A stretch of 64,000 nucleotides of DNA from Phycisphaerales bacterium (GTDB lineage: Bacteria > Planctomycetota > Phycisphaerae > Phycisphaerales > UBA1924). Location of the stretch: assembly GCA_020427395.1 (NCBI GenBank), contig JAGQON010000016.1, positions 1-64,000 of the forward strand, in the 5' to 3' direction. A model generated the notes under the pieces. It made no database searches, was not told the DNA's origin, and saw only the letters and a program-made list of their open reading frames with translations. Shown in pieces: positions 19,501 to 26,138 of this stretch (its first letter is position 1; every line of letters begins with the position of its first letter). The position numbers were made by a program, and so were the translations under genes.

Positions 19501-19667
19501 CTCGTGACGGCACCGTGGGCATCTGGGATGCCCGCACCTACGAACTGCTTGTTCGGCTTTACGGTCATGAGGACTACGTGTTCGATGTGCTCTGGTCGCC
19601 CGACGGGTCGATGCTGTATTCGTCCTCGGGCGACGGCACAATCCGACTCTGGCGAGGCCAGGACTGA
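16557..19667 (+). CDS. Membrane Ser/Thr protein kinase with WD40 repeats
   Basis: The 1036-residue protein has a kinase domain (about residues 80-350) with GRGGMGIVYEA, VAIKMLRG, HRDLKPDN and DFGIAHA all intact. A membrane span follows near 380-402 (GLVGGLAAAVFAVGVGIILTAL), then about 600 residues of beta-propeller repeats. The clearest WD40 blades are near 750 (SGAWDGNVRVWDARTG) and at the end (SRDGTVGIWDAR, SSGDGTIRLWR); the middle blades are degenerate. The gene is translationally coupled to the sigma factor. Orientation suggests an extracytoplasmic or protein-docking propeller. Confidence 0.9.
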   Translation: MNDPFHDPERLRRAQDLFHLLCELDTAEQERALAESCGSDAELRMAVEALLRADRVEGDALSDAVIDAGAGPEAIPEFERFEIVREIGRGGMGIVYEARQFEPKRSVAIKMLRGRAGGAGQRARIRREAQVLARLQHPCIAVVLESGEHRGSPYIVMELVDGVGIADAVAELALEQKLEVIARIAEAMHHAHQKGIIHRDLKPDNILAVQESDGSLPTPKVLDFGIAHAIEPHANLTDPLAAADGSGELLGTLAYMSPEQLEGQEDIDVRADVYALGIIAYELLTGQEVLDLSSTPVVSAIRRAADHVPARAGTLRPELRGDVEIILATAIEKNRDRRYQSASDFAQDIRRYLKREPILARPPTLRYQASRFAARNRGLVGGLAAAVFAVGVGIILTALFASSEYRQRRATERLLYGSIVSNAASSLREGDVHTARSLLKDADARLRGWEWHFLDRASGVNHVRVETGLTNAEVVLSESGEGFRVVGGRNGECFSIEVDHDGRLSEPVSFGIQFDEETDRAFVDRNGQVRIADIVAGVIRSTASSEVLVGRQVPFQCAPGAGIGYLEDGDLVLTSVFYFWRRAPVSQHPALGRIFAAYSSDGSECVAIASAETGRVLHTLSPEIQCGEMAWGDAGSLLFGADLSGRVLACDPLTGETVWGPTRAGGAPCTVVRYVSETSTLLCGFLDGSVAVIDADTGMVVRREAASDDQVVSIAVDEDTGEVAVLDTGGVMSIIHLGASRTDILLGHKSWVNPLAISRDGSTLISGAWDGNVRVWDARTGEPRAVIAMPLDGDVTPAVLELAISQDGAECVAVSVPRFGQQATVHRVDLATGQVVSSVMADRVGRVYPAFDEGGDLHLFGPASRAEEIGAAHREIDIGGWSSAYPVQQNPNRCVFAGLDSMLVVASLKDGVVKPLNIKANAEARFVAMGPDGRTVAFGAAPGAVDLRDAEGRRPPATLRGHTGEVMSIAWSPDGERVATASRDGTVGIWDARTYELLVRLYGHEDYVFDVLWSPDGSMLYSSSGDGTIRLWRGQD

Positions 19668-19977
19668 AGGCCAGTGGTGGGCCAAGGGAGGCTTGGTTTC
19701 GCCTTGTTTCGACCCGGTTTGACATATCATTGATCGCCCCCCGTTAGATTCAAATGGATACGAAACGACGTCCTTGATGTGACTCCGTTTCGATCGTTTG
19801 GCGCGTGTGATTCAGAGCAGCACCTTGGTATCGTTTAGACGGCTTAGAGAGAAGTACATGTGTTTGTGATTGGTCAGAGTATCCTTCTCGACAAAGGCCG
19901 ATTTTTCGGACGTCGGGTATGAGGAGAGAACTGTGTGCCTGTGGTCCGGTCAATCGCTAGAGTGAAGTGAGGCAGTG
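19668..19977. other. Intergenic stretch with degenerate repeat copy 3
   Basis: The stretch between the kinase and the C39-like gene holds the third repeat copy (19717-19806) and otherwise nothing I can name. A GTGAGG ribosome-binding site for the next gene is at 19967-19972. Confidence 0.5.
19717..19806 (+). repeat. Dispersed hairpin repeat, copy 3 (degenerate)
   Basis: The motif GTTTGACATATC...TGATCGCCCCCCGTT (19717-19745) is followed by GATTCAAATGGATACG and a stem CGAAACGACGTC (19761-19772) / GACTCCGTTTCG (19781-19792) that now has two mismatches. Same orientation and order as copy 2. Confidence 0.7.
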
Positions 19978-20721
19978 ATGCACCGTAAAGTTGATCTACC
20001 AATCCATATTCATCCACAGCCCAACGATGTCACCTGCGGGCCGACGAGCTTGCATTCGGTCTATCAGTACTGGGGCGACTCGATCAGCCTCAGCGAGGTG
20101 ATCGAGTCATGCAAGTCATTGGAAACCGAAGGGGTTGGGCGGGGGACGCTGGCAGCGATGCTCGGCTCCCACGCACAGCAGCGGGGGTACTCGGCCACCC
20201 TGTACACTTTCAACCTGCATCACTTCGACCCGACATGGTTTGATGAGGACGGCCAATCGGATTCGTCTGTGCTGATCGAAAAGCTCAAGCAGCAGGCAGC
20301 GGCCAAGAGTGTTGATGATCCCAGATTTCCGGTTGGCACGGCGTCATACATCGAGTTCCTGAGCCTGGGAGGGCGGATCTGTCTTCAGGACCTGACCAGC
20401 CAGCTTCTGAGTGACTACCTGCTGGATGGGACCCCGGTTCTGGTGGGGCTGAGCTCGACCTATCTGTATCGCTGCCCACGGGAGTTCGGGCCCAACGATG
20501 ATTACGACGATCTCCGCGGTGAGCCGTGCGGACACTTCGTGGTGCTGCACGGTTACGACTCGGAAACCCGTTGTGTTCGGGTCGCGGACCCATTGGCCGA
20601 TAACCCGGGCTTTGATGGTCAGCACTACACCGTTTCGATGAACCGCCTGGTTCCATCGATTATGCTCGGTGTCATCACATATGACTCGAATGTGCTGGTG
20701 ATCAAGCCTCGCGATCGGTGA
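19978..20721 (+). CDS. C39-like cysteine peptidase family protein
   Basis: The 247-residue protein has the papain-fold C39-like signature: DVTCGPTSLHSVYQYWG near residue 17 with the catalytic Cys, CGHFVVLHGYD near 185 with the His, and VADPLAD with a candidate Asp. C39 domains cut double-glycine leader peptides of bacteriocins when fused to exporters; stand-alone members have mostly unknown substrates. There is no signal peptide or membrane span, so it should be cytoplasmic. The ATG at 19978 is preferred over a GTG at 19975 because of its spacing to GTGAGG. It reads toward the his operon but ends before that operon's promoter. Confidence 0.7.
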   Translation: MHRKVDLPIHIHPQPNDVTCGPTSLHSVYQYWGDSISLSEVIESCKSLETEGVGRGTLAAMLGSHAQQRGYSATLYTFNLHHFDPTWFDEDGQSDSSVLIEKLKQQAAAKSVDDPRFPVGTASYIEFLSLGGRICLQDLTSQLLSDYLLDGTPVLVGLSSTYLYRCPREFGPNDDYDDLRGEPCGHFVVLHGYDSETRCVRVADPLADNPGFDGQHYTVSMNRLVPSIMLGVITYDSNVLVIKPRDR

Positions 20722-20764
20722 TCTGTCGGGGCATGACGCCTTGCTGAATCCTTGGGATGGCGGT

Positions 20765-20792
20765 TTGACTTCGATCAGCGATGGGGTACACT
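20765..20792 (+). promoter_or_regulatory. Putative his operon promoter
   Basis: TTGACT (20765-20770) and TACACT (20787-20792) are 16 bases apart, matching 5 of 6 and 4 of 6 consensus bases. Transcription would start near 20799, at or next to the ATG of the histidine leader peptide, so the leader peptide would be leaderless. No Shine-Dalgarno sequence precedes that ATG, which agrees. Confidence 0.5.
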
Positions 20793-20797
20793 CGGCC

Positions 20798-20860
20798 ATG
20801 CGGAATCTTCAGGCACACGCCATGCATCATCACCACCGCCATATCCATGGCCGGCGATGA
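20798..20860 (+). CDS. hisL: His operon leader peptide (attenuator)
   Basis: A 20-codon frame reads MRNLQAHAMHHHHRHIHGRR, with seven histidines, four of them consecutive (codons 10-13). This is the classic sensor of charged tRNA-His in transcription attenuation: when histidine is short, the ribosome stalls on these codons. It ends at 20860, directly after the bases that form the antiterminator, and 138 bases before hisG. The chance of such a run just ahead of a his operon is tiny. Initiation appears to lack a ribosome-binding site. Confidence 0.9.
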   Translation: MRNLQAHAMHHHHRHIHGRR

Positions 20861-20913
20861 TCGTGCAGTAACGCGTGCCTGAGCACCACGACTGACACAC
20901 CACAACGCCGGCC
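20849..20913 (+). promoter_or_regulatory. Antiterminator pairing of the his attenuator
   Basis: GGCCGGCG (20849-20856, last codons of the leader peptide) is exactly complementary to CGCCGGCC (20906-20913), the inner part of the terminator's 5' arm. A ribosome stalled on the His codons leaves 20849-20856 free to pair and block the terminator; one that reaches the stop at 20858 covers it. A further pairing, CAGGCA..CGC (20810-20820) with GCGTGCCTG (20873-20881), could form the competing upstream hairpin. Confidence 0.75.
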
Positions 20914-20937
20914 TCGGGTCGGCGTTGTTCGTTGTTG
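20902..20937 (+). terminator. His attenuator terminator
   Basis: ACAACGCCGGCC (20902-20913) pairs over 12 positions, one G-T, with GGTCGGCGTTGT (20917-20928) around a TCG triloop. A T-rich stretch, TTCGTTGTT, follows. The structure lies between the His-rich leader frame and hisG and excludes the antiterminator. Confidence 0.8.
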
Positions 20938-20998
20938 GGCGGTGTCCAACGCGATATCCCGCCCGGGGTCGGCTCCACGAATCACAGGAGCCCACGCA

Positions 20999-21874
20999 AT
21001 GGCACCCCAGCAGATTGACAAGACCATCACCCTCGCGATCCCCAAGGGGCGGATGTATGACGGCGTCGCAAGGCTGATGAGTGACGCGGGGATCCGAATC
21101 CGGACATCATCCCGCGATTATCGCCCGACGCTCTCGCTCCCCGGGTTCGATGTGAAGATCCTCAAACCCCGGGCGGTCATCGAGATGCTCGACCTCGGTG
21201 CTCGCGACCTTGGGTTTGCCGGTGAGGATTGGGTCCGCGAGGACGATGCGGACCTCGTCGAGCTGCTCGATACGGGAATGGACAGGGTCCGTCTGGTTGC
21301 GGCGGTGCCAGCGTTCAGCGATGAGTACGAACTGCTTGGGCGCGATGGCGCGATCGTGGCGTCGGAGTATGTGAACATCAGTCGACGCTGGATCGAGACG
21401 AGGGGTTACGGGGCCAGACTCATCCGCAGCTACGGCGCGACAGAAGTGCTCCCGCCGGAGGACGCGGATTGCATAATCGACAACACCGCGACGGGCGCGA
21501 CGCTGGAGGCCAATAACCTGCGGATCATCGACGAGCTGATGGTCTCCACAACACGCCTCTACGCCTCAAAGCGGGCGATGGAGAACCCGGGCAAGCGTGA
21601 GCAGATCGAGCGGTTCACGCTGCTGATCCGATCCGTGCTGGAGGCTCGCGTGCGGGTGATGCTGGAACTGAATGTTTCGAGCGAGAAGCTCGCGGATGTC
21701 ATCGAGATCCTGCCGTGCATGCGTCAGCCGACGGTCGCCCCGATGCACAACTACGACGGGTTCGCGGTCAAGGTCGCGGTTCCGCGTGAGCAGCTGACGC
21801 AGGTGATCCCGCTTATCAAGCAGCGTGGTGGGACGGACATCATCGTTACCAACCCAGGGCAGATTGTTCCATGA
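20999..21874 (+). CDS. hisG: ATP phosphoribosyltransferase, long form
   Basis: The 291-residue enzyme joins ATP and PRPP, the first committed step of histidine synthesis. Family signatures include LAIPKGRMYDG at the N-terminus and a PRPP-binding DNTATGATLEANNL loop near residue 165. A C-terminal regulatory domain (about 215-291, ending in TDIIVTNPGQIVP) marks the long HisG form, which is inhibited by histidine and needs no HisZ. The ATG at 20999 has CAGGAG eight bases upstream; a longer frame to 20942 would run into the attenuator region. It is the first structural gene of the operon, under attenuation control. Confidence 0.95.
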   Translation: MAPQQIDKTITLAIPKGRMYDGVARLMSDAGIRIRTSSRDYRPTLSLPGFDVKILKPRAVIEMLDLGARDLGFAGEDWVREDDADLVELLDTGMDRVRLVAAVPAFSDEYELLGRDGAIVASEYVNISRRWIETRGYGARLIRSYGATEVLPPEDADCIIDNTATGATLEANNLRIIDELMVSTTRLYASKRAMENPGKREQIERFTLLIRSVLEARVRVMLELNVSSEKLADVIEILPCMRQPTVAPMHNYDGFAVKVAVPREQLTQVIPLIKQRGGTDIIVTNPGQIVP

Positions 21875-22938
21875 TCGCCAACGAGATCCAGCCCGCTCGC
21901 CGCCTTGGTGATCTACGCCCCTACGCACCGCCCGTGCGTGATGATCGCATCACGCTTGCCCTCGACAATAACGAGGGGGCACCGGTCGACGCGTCGCTGC
22001 TCTCCCTGCTACGAGATCTGAGCCCGGAACAGATCGCTCGGTACCCGGACCAATCGGCGCTGGAGACGCAGATCGCGAACGGCCTGGGAATCGGGCACAG
22101 GAGGGTGGTGATCACCAACGGCGGGGACGACGCGATCGACCGGGTCTGCCGGGCAATGCTGAGTCCGGGCGATGCCATGCTCACGCATGGGCCGGGGTTT
22201 GTGATGATCCCGCGATGGGCTCAGCTCGCTGGGGCATGTGTCCGCTCGGTTGATTGGCTCTCTGGGGATTTTCCGCTCAGTCCGTTCATGGACGCGATCG
22301 ACGAATCAGTGCGACTTGTGGTGGTTGTTTCGCCGTGCAACCCGACGGGGTTGGTGGTCGGCACGGATCAGCTCATTCGGATTGCAGCACGAGCCAGGGA
22401 GGCCGGTGCGGTGCTGATGCTCGACCAGGCCTATGTTGAGTTCGCCGACGAGGACCCAATCGACGAGCTGATATGCATGGAGAATGTGGTCGTCGTGCGG
22501 ACCTTCTCGAAGGCGATGGGCGGCGCGGGACTTCGTGTCGGTTATGCGATCGCCATGGAACGGATCGCGACATGGCTGCGAACGGTGGGGGGGCCTTACC
22601 CGGTTTCTACGCCCTCGCTGCTGCTCGCCGCGGCGTGCTATGAGCGTCGTACCGAGCGTGAAGAGATCATTGCGCAGACGCGGGCGAATCGAACGGTTAT
22701 GGAGAATCAGCTGCGATCGCTGGGAGCTGGGGTGATCAGTTCGCAGAGCAACTTTGTGCTCGCCCGCTTTGACGATGCCGCCCAAACCCACGCACGCCTG
22801 CTTGAGCAGGGCATCAGTGTCCGCCGGTTCCTCAGTGGGGGTGGGATCGAAAACTACCTGCGTATCACCGTGCCGGCAGAGCAACCACAGCTCGCGCAGT
22901 TCCTCACCGCACTGGGCACGATCGGAGCATCATCATGA
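21871..22938 (+). CDS. hisC: Histidinol-phosphate aminotransferase
   Basis: The 355-residue class I/II aminotransferase converts imidazole-acetol phosphate and glutamate to histidinol phosphate. DNNEGAP and SPCNPTG contact the substrate and cofactor, DQAYVEF follows, and the PLP lysine is in TFSKAMGGAGLRVGYA near residue 215. The C-terminal NYLRITV with its arginine is present. The gene starts inside the hisG stop (ATGA overlap). Confidence 0.94.
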   Translation: MIANEIQPARRLGDLRPYAPPVRDDRITLALDNNEGAPVDASLLSLLRDLSPEQIARYPDQSALETQIANGLGIGHRRVVITNGGDDAIDRVCRAMLSPGDAMLTHGPGFVMIPRWAQLAGACVRSVDWLSGDFPLSPFMDAIDESVRLVVVVSPCNPTGLVVGTDQLIRIAARAREAGAVLMLDQAYVEFADEDPIDELICMENVVVVRTFSKAMGGAGLRVGYAIAMERIATWLRTVGGPYPVSTPSLLLAAACYERRTEREEIIAQTRANRTVMENQLRSLGAGVISSQSNFVLARFDDAAQTHARLLEQGISVRRFLSGGGIENYLRITVPAEQPQLAQFLTALGTIGASS

Positions 22939-23522
22939 GTCCACGCATCGCAAGCACAACTCGCGTGACAAGAGAAACACGCATCGAAGCCACCGTCAAT
23001 CTCGATGGCTCAGGTGAATCAACGGTTTCGACGGGAGTCGGATTCTTTGATCACATGATTGATGCGCTCGCCCGCCACAGCGGGTTCGACATCAGCATCG
23101 CGTGCAACGGTGACTTGGTGATCGATGATCACCACAGCATCGAGGATTGCGCACTGGTGCTCGGGCGGTGCATCGATGAGGCATTGGGTGATCGAGTGGG
23201 CATCGAGCGGTTCGCCAGTTCATACGCGCCGCTGGATGAATCGCTGGTTCGATGTGTTCTTGACCTCTCCGGGCGACCCTTCGCGAGCGTGGAGCTCGGG
23301 TTCGTCCGTGAGATGCTCGGGCAGGCCGCGACAGAGAATATCACTCACTTCTTCGAATCACTCGCGATCACCATGCGTGCCACGCTGCACATCGACATGA
23401 TCCGAGGCCGCAACGACCACCACAAGGCGGAGGCCGCGTTCAAGGCAACAGCCCTGGCCTTGCGTGACGCGACGCGGATCACCCGCACCGGCATGATGCC
23501 TTCCACGAAGGGAACGCTGTGA
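22935..23522 (+). CDS. hisB: Imidazoleglycerol-phosphate dehydratase
   Basis: The 195-residue enzyme dehydrates imidazole-glycerol phosphate. Both manganese-binding motifs are present: GFFDHMIDALARHSG near residue 37 and DDHHSIEDCALVLG near 65, with matching second-half motifs FFESLAIT and RGRNDHHKAEAAFKA. It is the monofunctional form without the histidinol-phosphatase half found in enterobacteria, and no separate phosphatase gene is seen in the operon. The ATG at 22935 overlaps the hisC stop. Confidence 0.95.
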   Translation: MSPRIASTTRVTRETRIEATVNLDGSGESTVSTGVGFFDHMIDALARHSGFDISIACNGDLVIDDHHSIEDCALVLGRCIDEALGDRVGIERFASSYAPLDESLVRCVLDLSGRPFASVELGFVREMLGQAATENITHFFESLAITMRATLHIDMIRGRNDHHKAEAAFKATALALRDATRITRTGMMPSTKGTL

Positions 23523-24121
23523 TGAGTGACATCACTATTATCGATACCGGCATCGCCAACACCGCTTCCGTGTTCGCGGCTTTCGAACGCCTTGGGTGTT
23601 CGGTTACCCTCACACGCGACCCGCAGCGTGTCAGCGAGGCATCGTTTGTGGTGCTGCCGGGCGTCGGTCAGTTCGGGGAGGGGATGCGATCGCTGCGTGC
23701 CAGCGGGCTGGACCGGGTCATCGTCGAGCACATCAAGCAGGACCGCCCGCTGCTGGGAATCTGCCTCGGACTCCAGTTGCTTTGTGTCGGATCGGCGGAG
23801 TCACCGGGTATCGAGGGGCTCGGAGTGATCGATGCGATGGTCACCCGCTTCCCGGCAACGATCCGCACGCCGCAGCACGGCTGGAACCGTGTTGGCAACG
23901 GGTACGCGTACTTTTCCAACAGCTACCGGGTCGGATCGATACCGGATGGCTGGGACGGCGAGCTGAGCGAACATGGAGGCGTATTTGTCGCATCGCTCCG
24001 GCGTGGGCGTACTTACGCCTGCCAGTTCCACCCCGAGCTCTCGGGTGCGTGGGGCGCGGGGGTGCTCCGGTCATGGATTGATAACGCCAAGGAGGCATCG
24101 CCATGCTGTGCAGTAGAGTGA
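23522..24121 (+). CDS. hisH: Imidazole glycerol phosphate synthase, glutaminase subunit
   Basis: The 199-residue class I glutaminase supplies ammonia to HisF. The nucleophile is in GICLGLQLL near residue 80, and the His-Glu pair is in CQFHPELSG near 168-174. The VLPGVGQFGEGM oxyanion loop is present. The N-terminal IDTGIANTAS is a variant of the usual IDYGMGN. The ATG at 23522 shares one base with the hisB stop. The last 19 bases overlap hisF, consistent with making the two subunits together. Confidence 0.93.
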   Translation: MSDITIIDTGIANTASVFAAFERLGCSVTLTRDPQRVSEASFVVLPGVGQFGEGMRSLRASGLDRVIVEHIKQDRPLLGICLGLQLLCVGSAESPGIEGLGVIDAMVTRFPATIRTPQHGWNRVGNGYAYFSNSYRVGSIPDGWDGELSEHGGVFVASLRRGRTYACQFHPELSGAWGAGVLRSWIDNAKEASPCCAVE

Positions 24122-24861
24122 TTCCCTGCCTGGATATCGACAACGGGCGTGTGGTCAAGGGGGTGAAGTTCGCAAACATGCGCGATGCGGGCGACCCCGT
24201 CGAGCAGGCGACCCGTTACGAGCGTGAGGGTGCCGACGAGCTGGTGATGCTCGATGTGAGTGCCACGATCGGAGGTCGCGAAACAGCGCTTGATACCGTA
24301 CGCGCTGTGCGGCGTGTGCTCTCGATCCCGATGTGCGTGGGTGGCGGTGTGCGCACACCCGAGCACGCGATCGCACTGCTCCGCGCCGGCGCGGATAAAG
24401 TCGGGGTCAACAGTGCAGCGCTCGAGAACCCCTCGATCCTCACCGAGCTGGCGTCACGGGTCGGGGCGCAGTGCGTAGTGCTCTCCATCGACGCCGCTCG
24501 CCTTGCGGAGGGCAACGGCTGGCAGGTCGTCAGCCGCGCAGGTACGCACCAGACAGGAGTTGATGCGATCGCATGGGTGGCGAGGGCGGAGTCGATGGGG
24601 GTGGGCGAGATCCTACTCACCAGCTTCGATCAGGACGGCACCCGCACGGGCTACGACACACAGCTGCTCCGAGAGGTCCGCCGAGTGACGACTTTGCCAA
24701 TCATCGCCTCCGGGGGGGCGGACAACGCGCAACACATGATCGACGCGCTACGCGCCGGCGCGGACGCCGTGCTGGCAGCATCGATCTTCCACGACAATGA
24801 AACCACACCCGACGCGATCAAAGAAGAACTCGCGGCAAGCGGAATCGAGGTACGCGCATGA
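24103..24861 (+). CDS. hisF: Imidazole glycerol phosphate synthase, cyclase subunit
   Basis: The 252-residue (beta-alpha)8 barrel forms imidazole-glycerol phosphate and AICAR. Catalytic aspartates lie at PCLDIDNGRVVKG (residue 11) and LSIDAAR (about 128). Phosphate loops GGGVRT and ASGGADN are in place. The start lies 19 bases inside hisH, and the stop overlaps the following fused gene (ATGA). Length and motifs are typical. Confidence 0.95.
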   Translation: MLCSRVIPCLDIDNGRVVKGVKFANMRDAGDPVEQATRYEREGADELVMLDVSATIGGRETALDTVRAVRRVLSIPMCVGGGVRTPEHAIALLRAGADKVGVNSAALENPSILTELASRVGAQCVVLSIDAARLAEGNGWQVVSRAGTHQTGVDAIAWVARAESMGVGEILLTSFDQDGTRTGYDTQLLREVRRVTTLPIIASGGADNAQHMIDALRAGADAVLAASIFHDNETTPDAIKEELAASGIEVRA

Positions 24862-26138
24862 TGATCCCATCGATCGATATTCAGGGCGGGCAGGCCGTGC
24901 AGCTAATCGGCGGAGAGCAGAAGGTGATCGACGCGGGCGATCCACGCCCGATCGCGGAGAAGTTTTCGCGGGTGGGAGAGATCGCCCTGATCGACCTCGA
25001 TGCCGCCATGGGCACCGGCAGCAACGCCGAACTGCTCAAGGAGATCTGTGCTCAGTACCCATGTCGTGTGGGTGGTGGGATCCGCGATGCGAAGACCGCC
25101 ATCGAGTGGCTCGATGCCGGCGCTCAGCGGGTCATACTCGGTACCGCGGCCAAACCCGAGGTGCTGCGGGAACTCCCCAGAGATCGTGTTATCGCAGCCC
25201 TCGATGCAAGGAACGGGCGAGTCGTCGTGGAGGGTTGGAAGACCCAAACCGGCGATTCGATCGAGGAGCGGATGATTGAGCTTCGCGATTTCGTCAGCGG
25301 TTTCCTTGTTACATTCGTTGAGCGCGAGGGACGAATGGGAGGCATGCCACTCGAGCGTGTTGAGCAGTTGGTCGAATGCGCTGGTGAAGCGAAGCTCACC
25401 GCGGCCGGTGGCGTGCGCGATGCGAGCGATATCTCCCGCATCGATGCCGTGGGAGCAGATGTGCAGGTTGGCATGGCCCTCTACTCAGAGGCGATCGATC
25501 TCGCGGACGGTTTCTGTGCCCCGCTCCGCTCCGATCGCTCCGATGGGCTTTGGCCGACCATTGTATGTGATGAGCGTGGCGCGACGCTCGGGCTGGTGTA
25601 CTCAAGCATCGAGAGCATCCGCGAATCCATCGAGACGGGCACGGGTGTGTACTACTCTCGCTCGCGCCGATCGCTCTGGCACAAGGGTGAGTCATCGGGC
25701 AACTCGCAGCGCCTGATCCGTATCGATACCGACTGCGATCGAGACGCGTTGCGATTTACCGTGCGTCAGTATGGCGGCGGCTTCTGCCACCTCGGGACAG
25801 TGAACTGCTTTGGTGCGTCGTATGGTCTCGATCGCCTCATGCGAACTCTCGCCGATCGTATAGAGACCGCGCCAGAGGGTTCGTACACCCGGAGAGTGCT
25901 CAACGACCCCGCGTTCCTGGGCGCGAAGCTGCGGGAAGAGGTGGATGAGCTTATGGAAGCGGAGACAAAGCCACAAGTCACGCACGAGGCCGCGGATGTA
26001 CTGTACTTCGCGTTGATACGGGCCGCACAGCTTGGTGTTTCCCTTTTCGACATTGAACGCGAGTTCGATCGCAGGTCGCTCAAGGTTTCCCGTCGTCCTG
26101 GGAATGCAAAGCCCGCGTATGTTGGAGATGACCGATGA
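24858..26138 (+). CDS. hisA-hisI-hisE: HisA-HisI-HisE trifunctional fusion
   Basis: The 426-residue protein joins three histidine enzymes. Residues 1-222 are the HisA isomerase barrel, with aspartates D7 (PSIDI) and D116 (AALDAR) and GGGIRD and AGGVRD phosphate loops. Residues 223-320 are the PRA-CH cyclohydrolase HisI, with YYSRSR, KGESSGN and zinc cysteines C293 (TDCDRDAL), C310 (FCHL) and C317 (NCFG). Residues 321-426 are the PRA-PH pyrophosphohydrolase HisE (SYTRRVLND, EEVDELMEA, HEAADVLYFAL). All key residues look intact, so steps two to four of the pathway share one chain. HisA is slightly shorter than usual (about 240). The I-E half reads more like fungal HIS4 than common bacterial HisIE. 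Confidence 0.93.
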   Translation: MMIPSIDIQGGQAVQLIGGEQKVIDAGDPRPIAEKFSRVGEIALIDLDAAMGTGSNAELLKEICAQYPCRVGGGIRDAKTAIEWLDAGAQRVILGTAAKPEVLRELPRDRVIAALDARNGRVVVEGWKTQTGDSIEERMIELRDFVSGFLVTFVEREGRMGGMPLERVEQLVECAGEAKLTAAGGVRDASDISRIDAVGADVQVGMALYSEAIDLADGFCAPLRSDRSDGLWPTIVCDERGATLGLVYSSIESIRESIETGTGVYYSRSRRSLWHKGESSGNSQRLIRIDTDCDRDALRFTVRQYGGGFCHLGTVNCFGASYGLDRLMRTLADRIETAPEGSYTRRVLNDPAFLGAKLREEVDELMEAETKPQVTHEAADVLYFALIRAAQLGVSLFDIEREFDRRSLKVSRRPGNAKPAYVGDDR

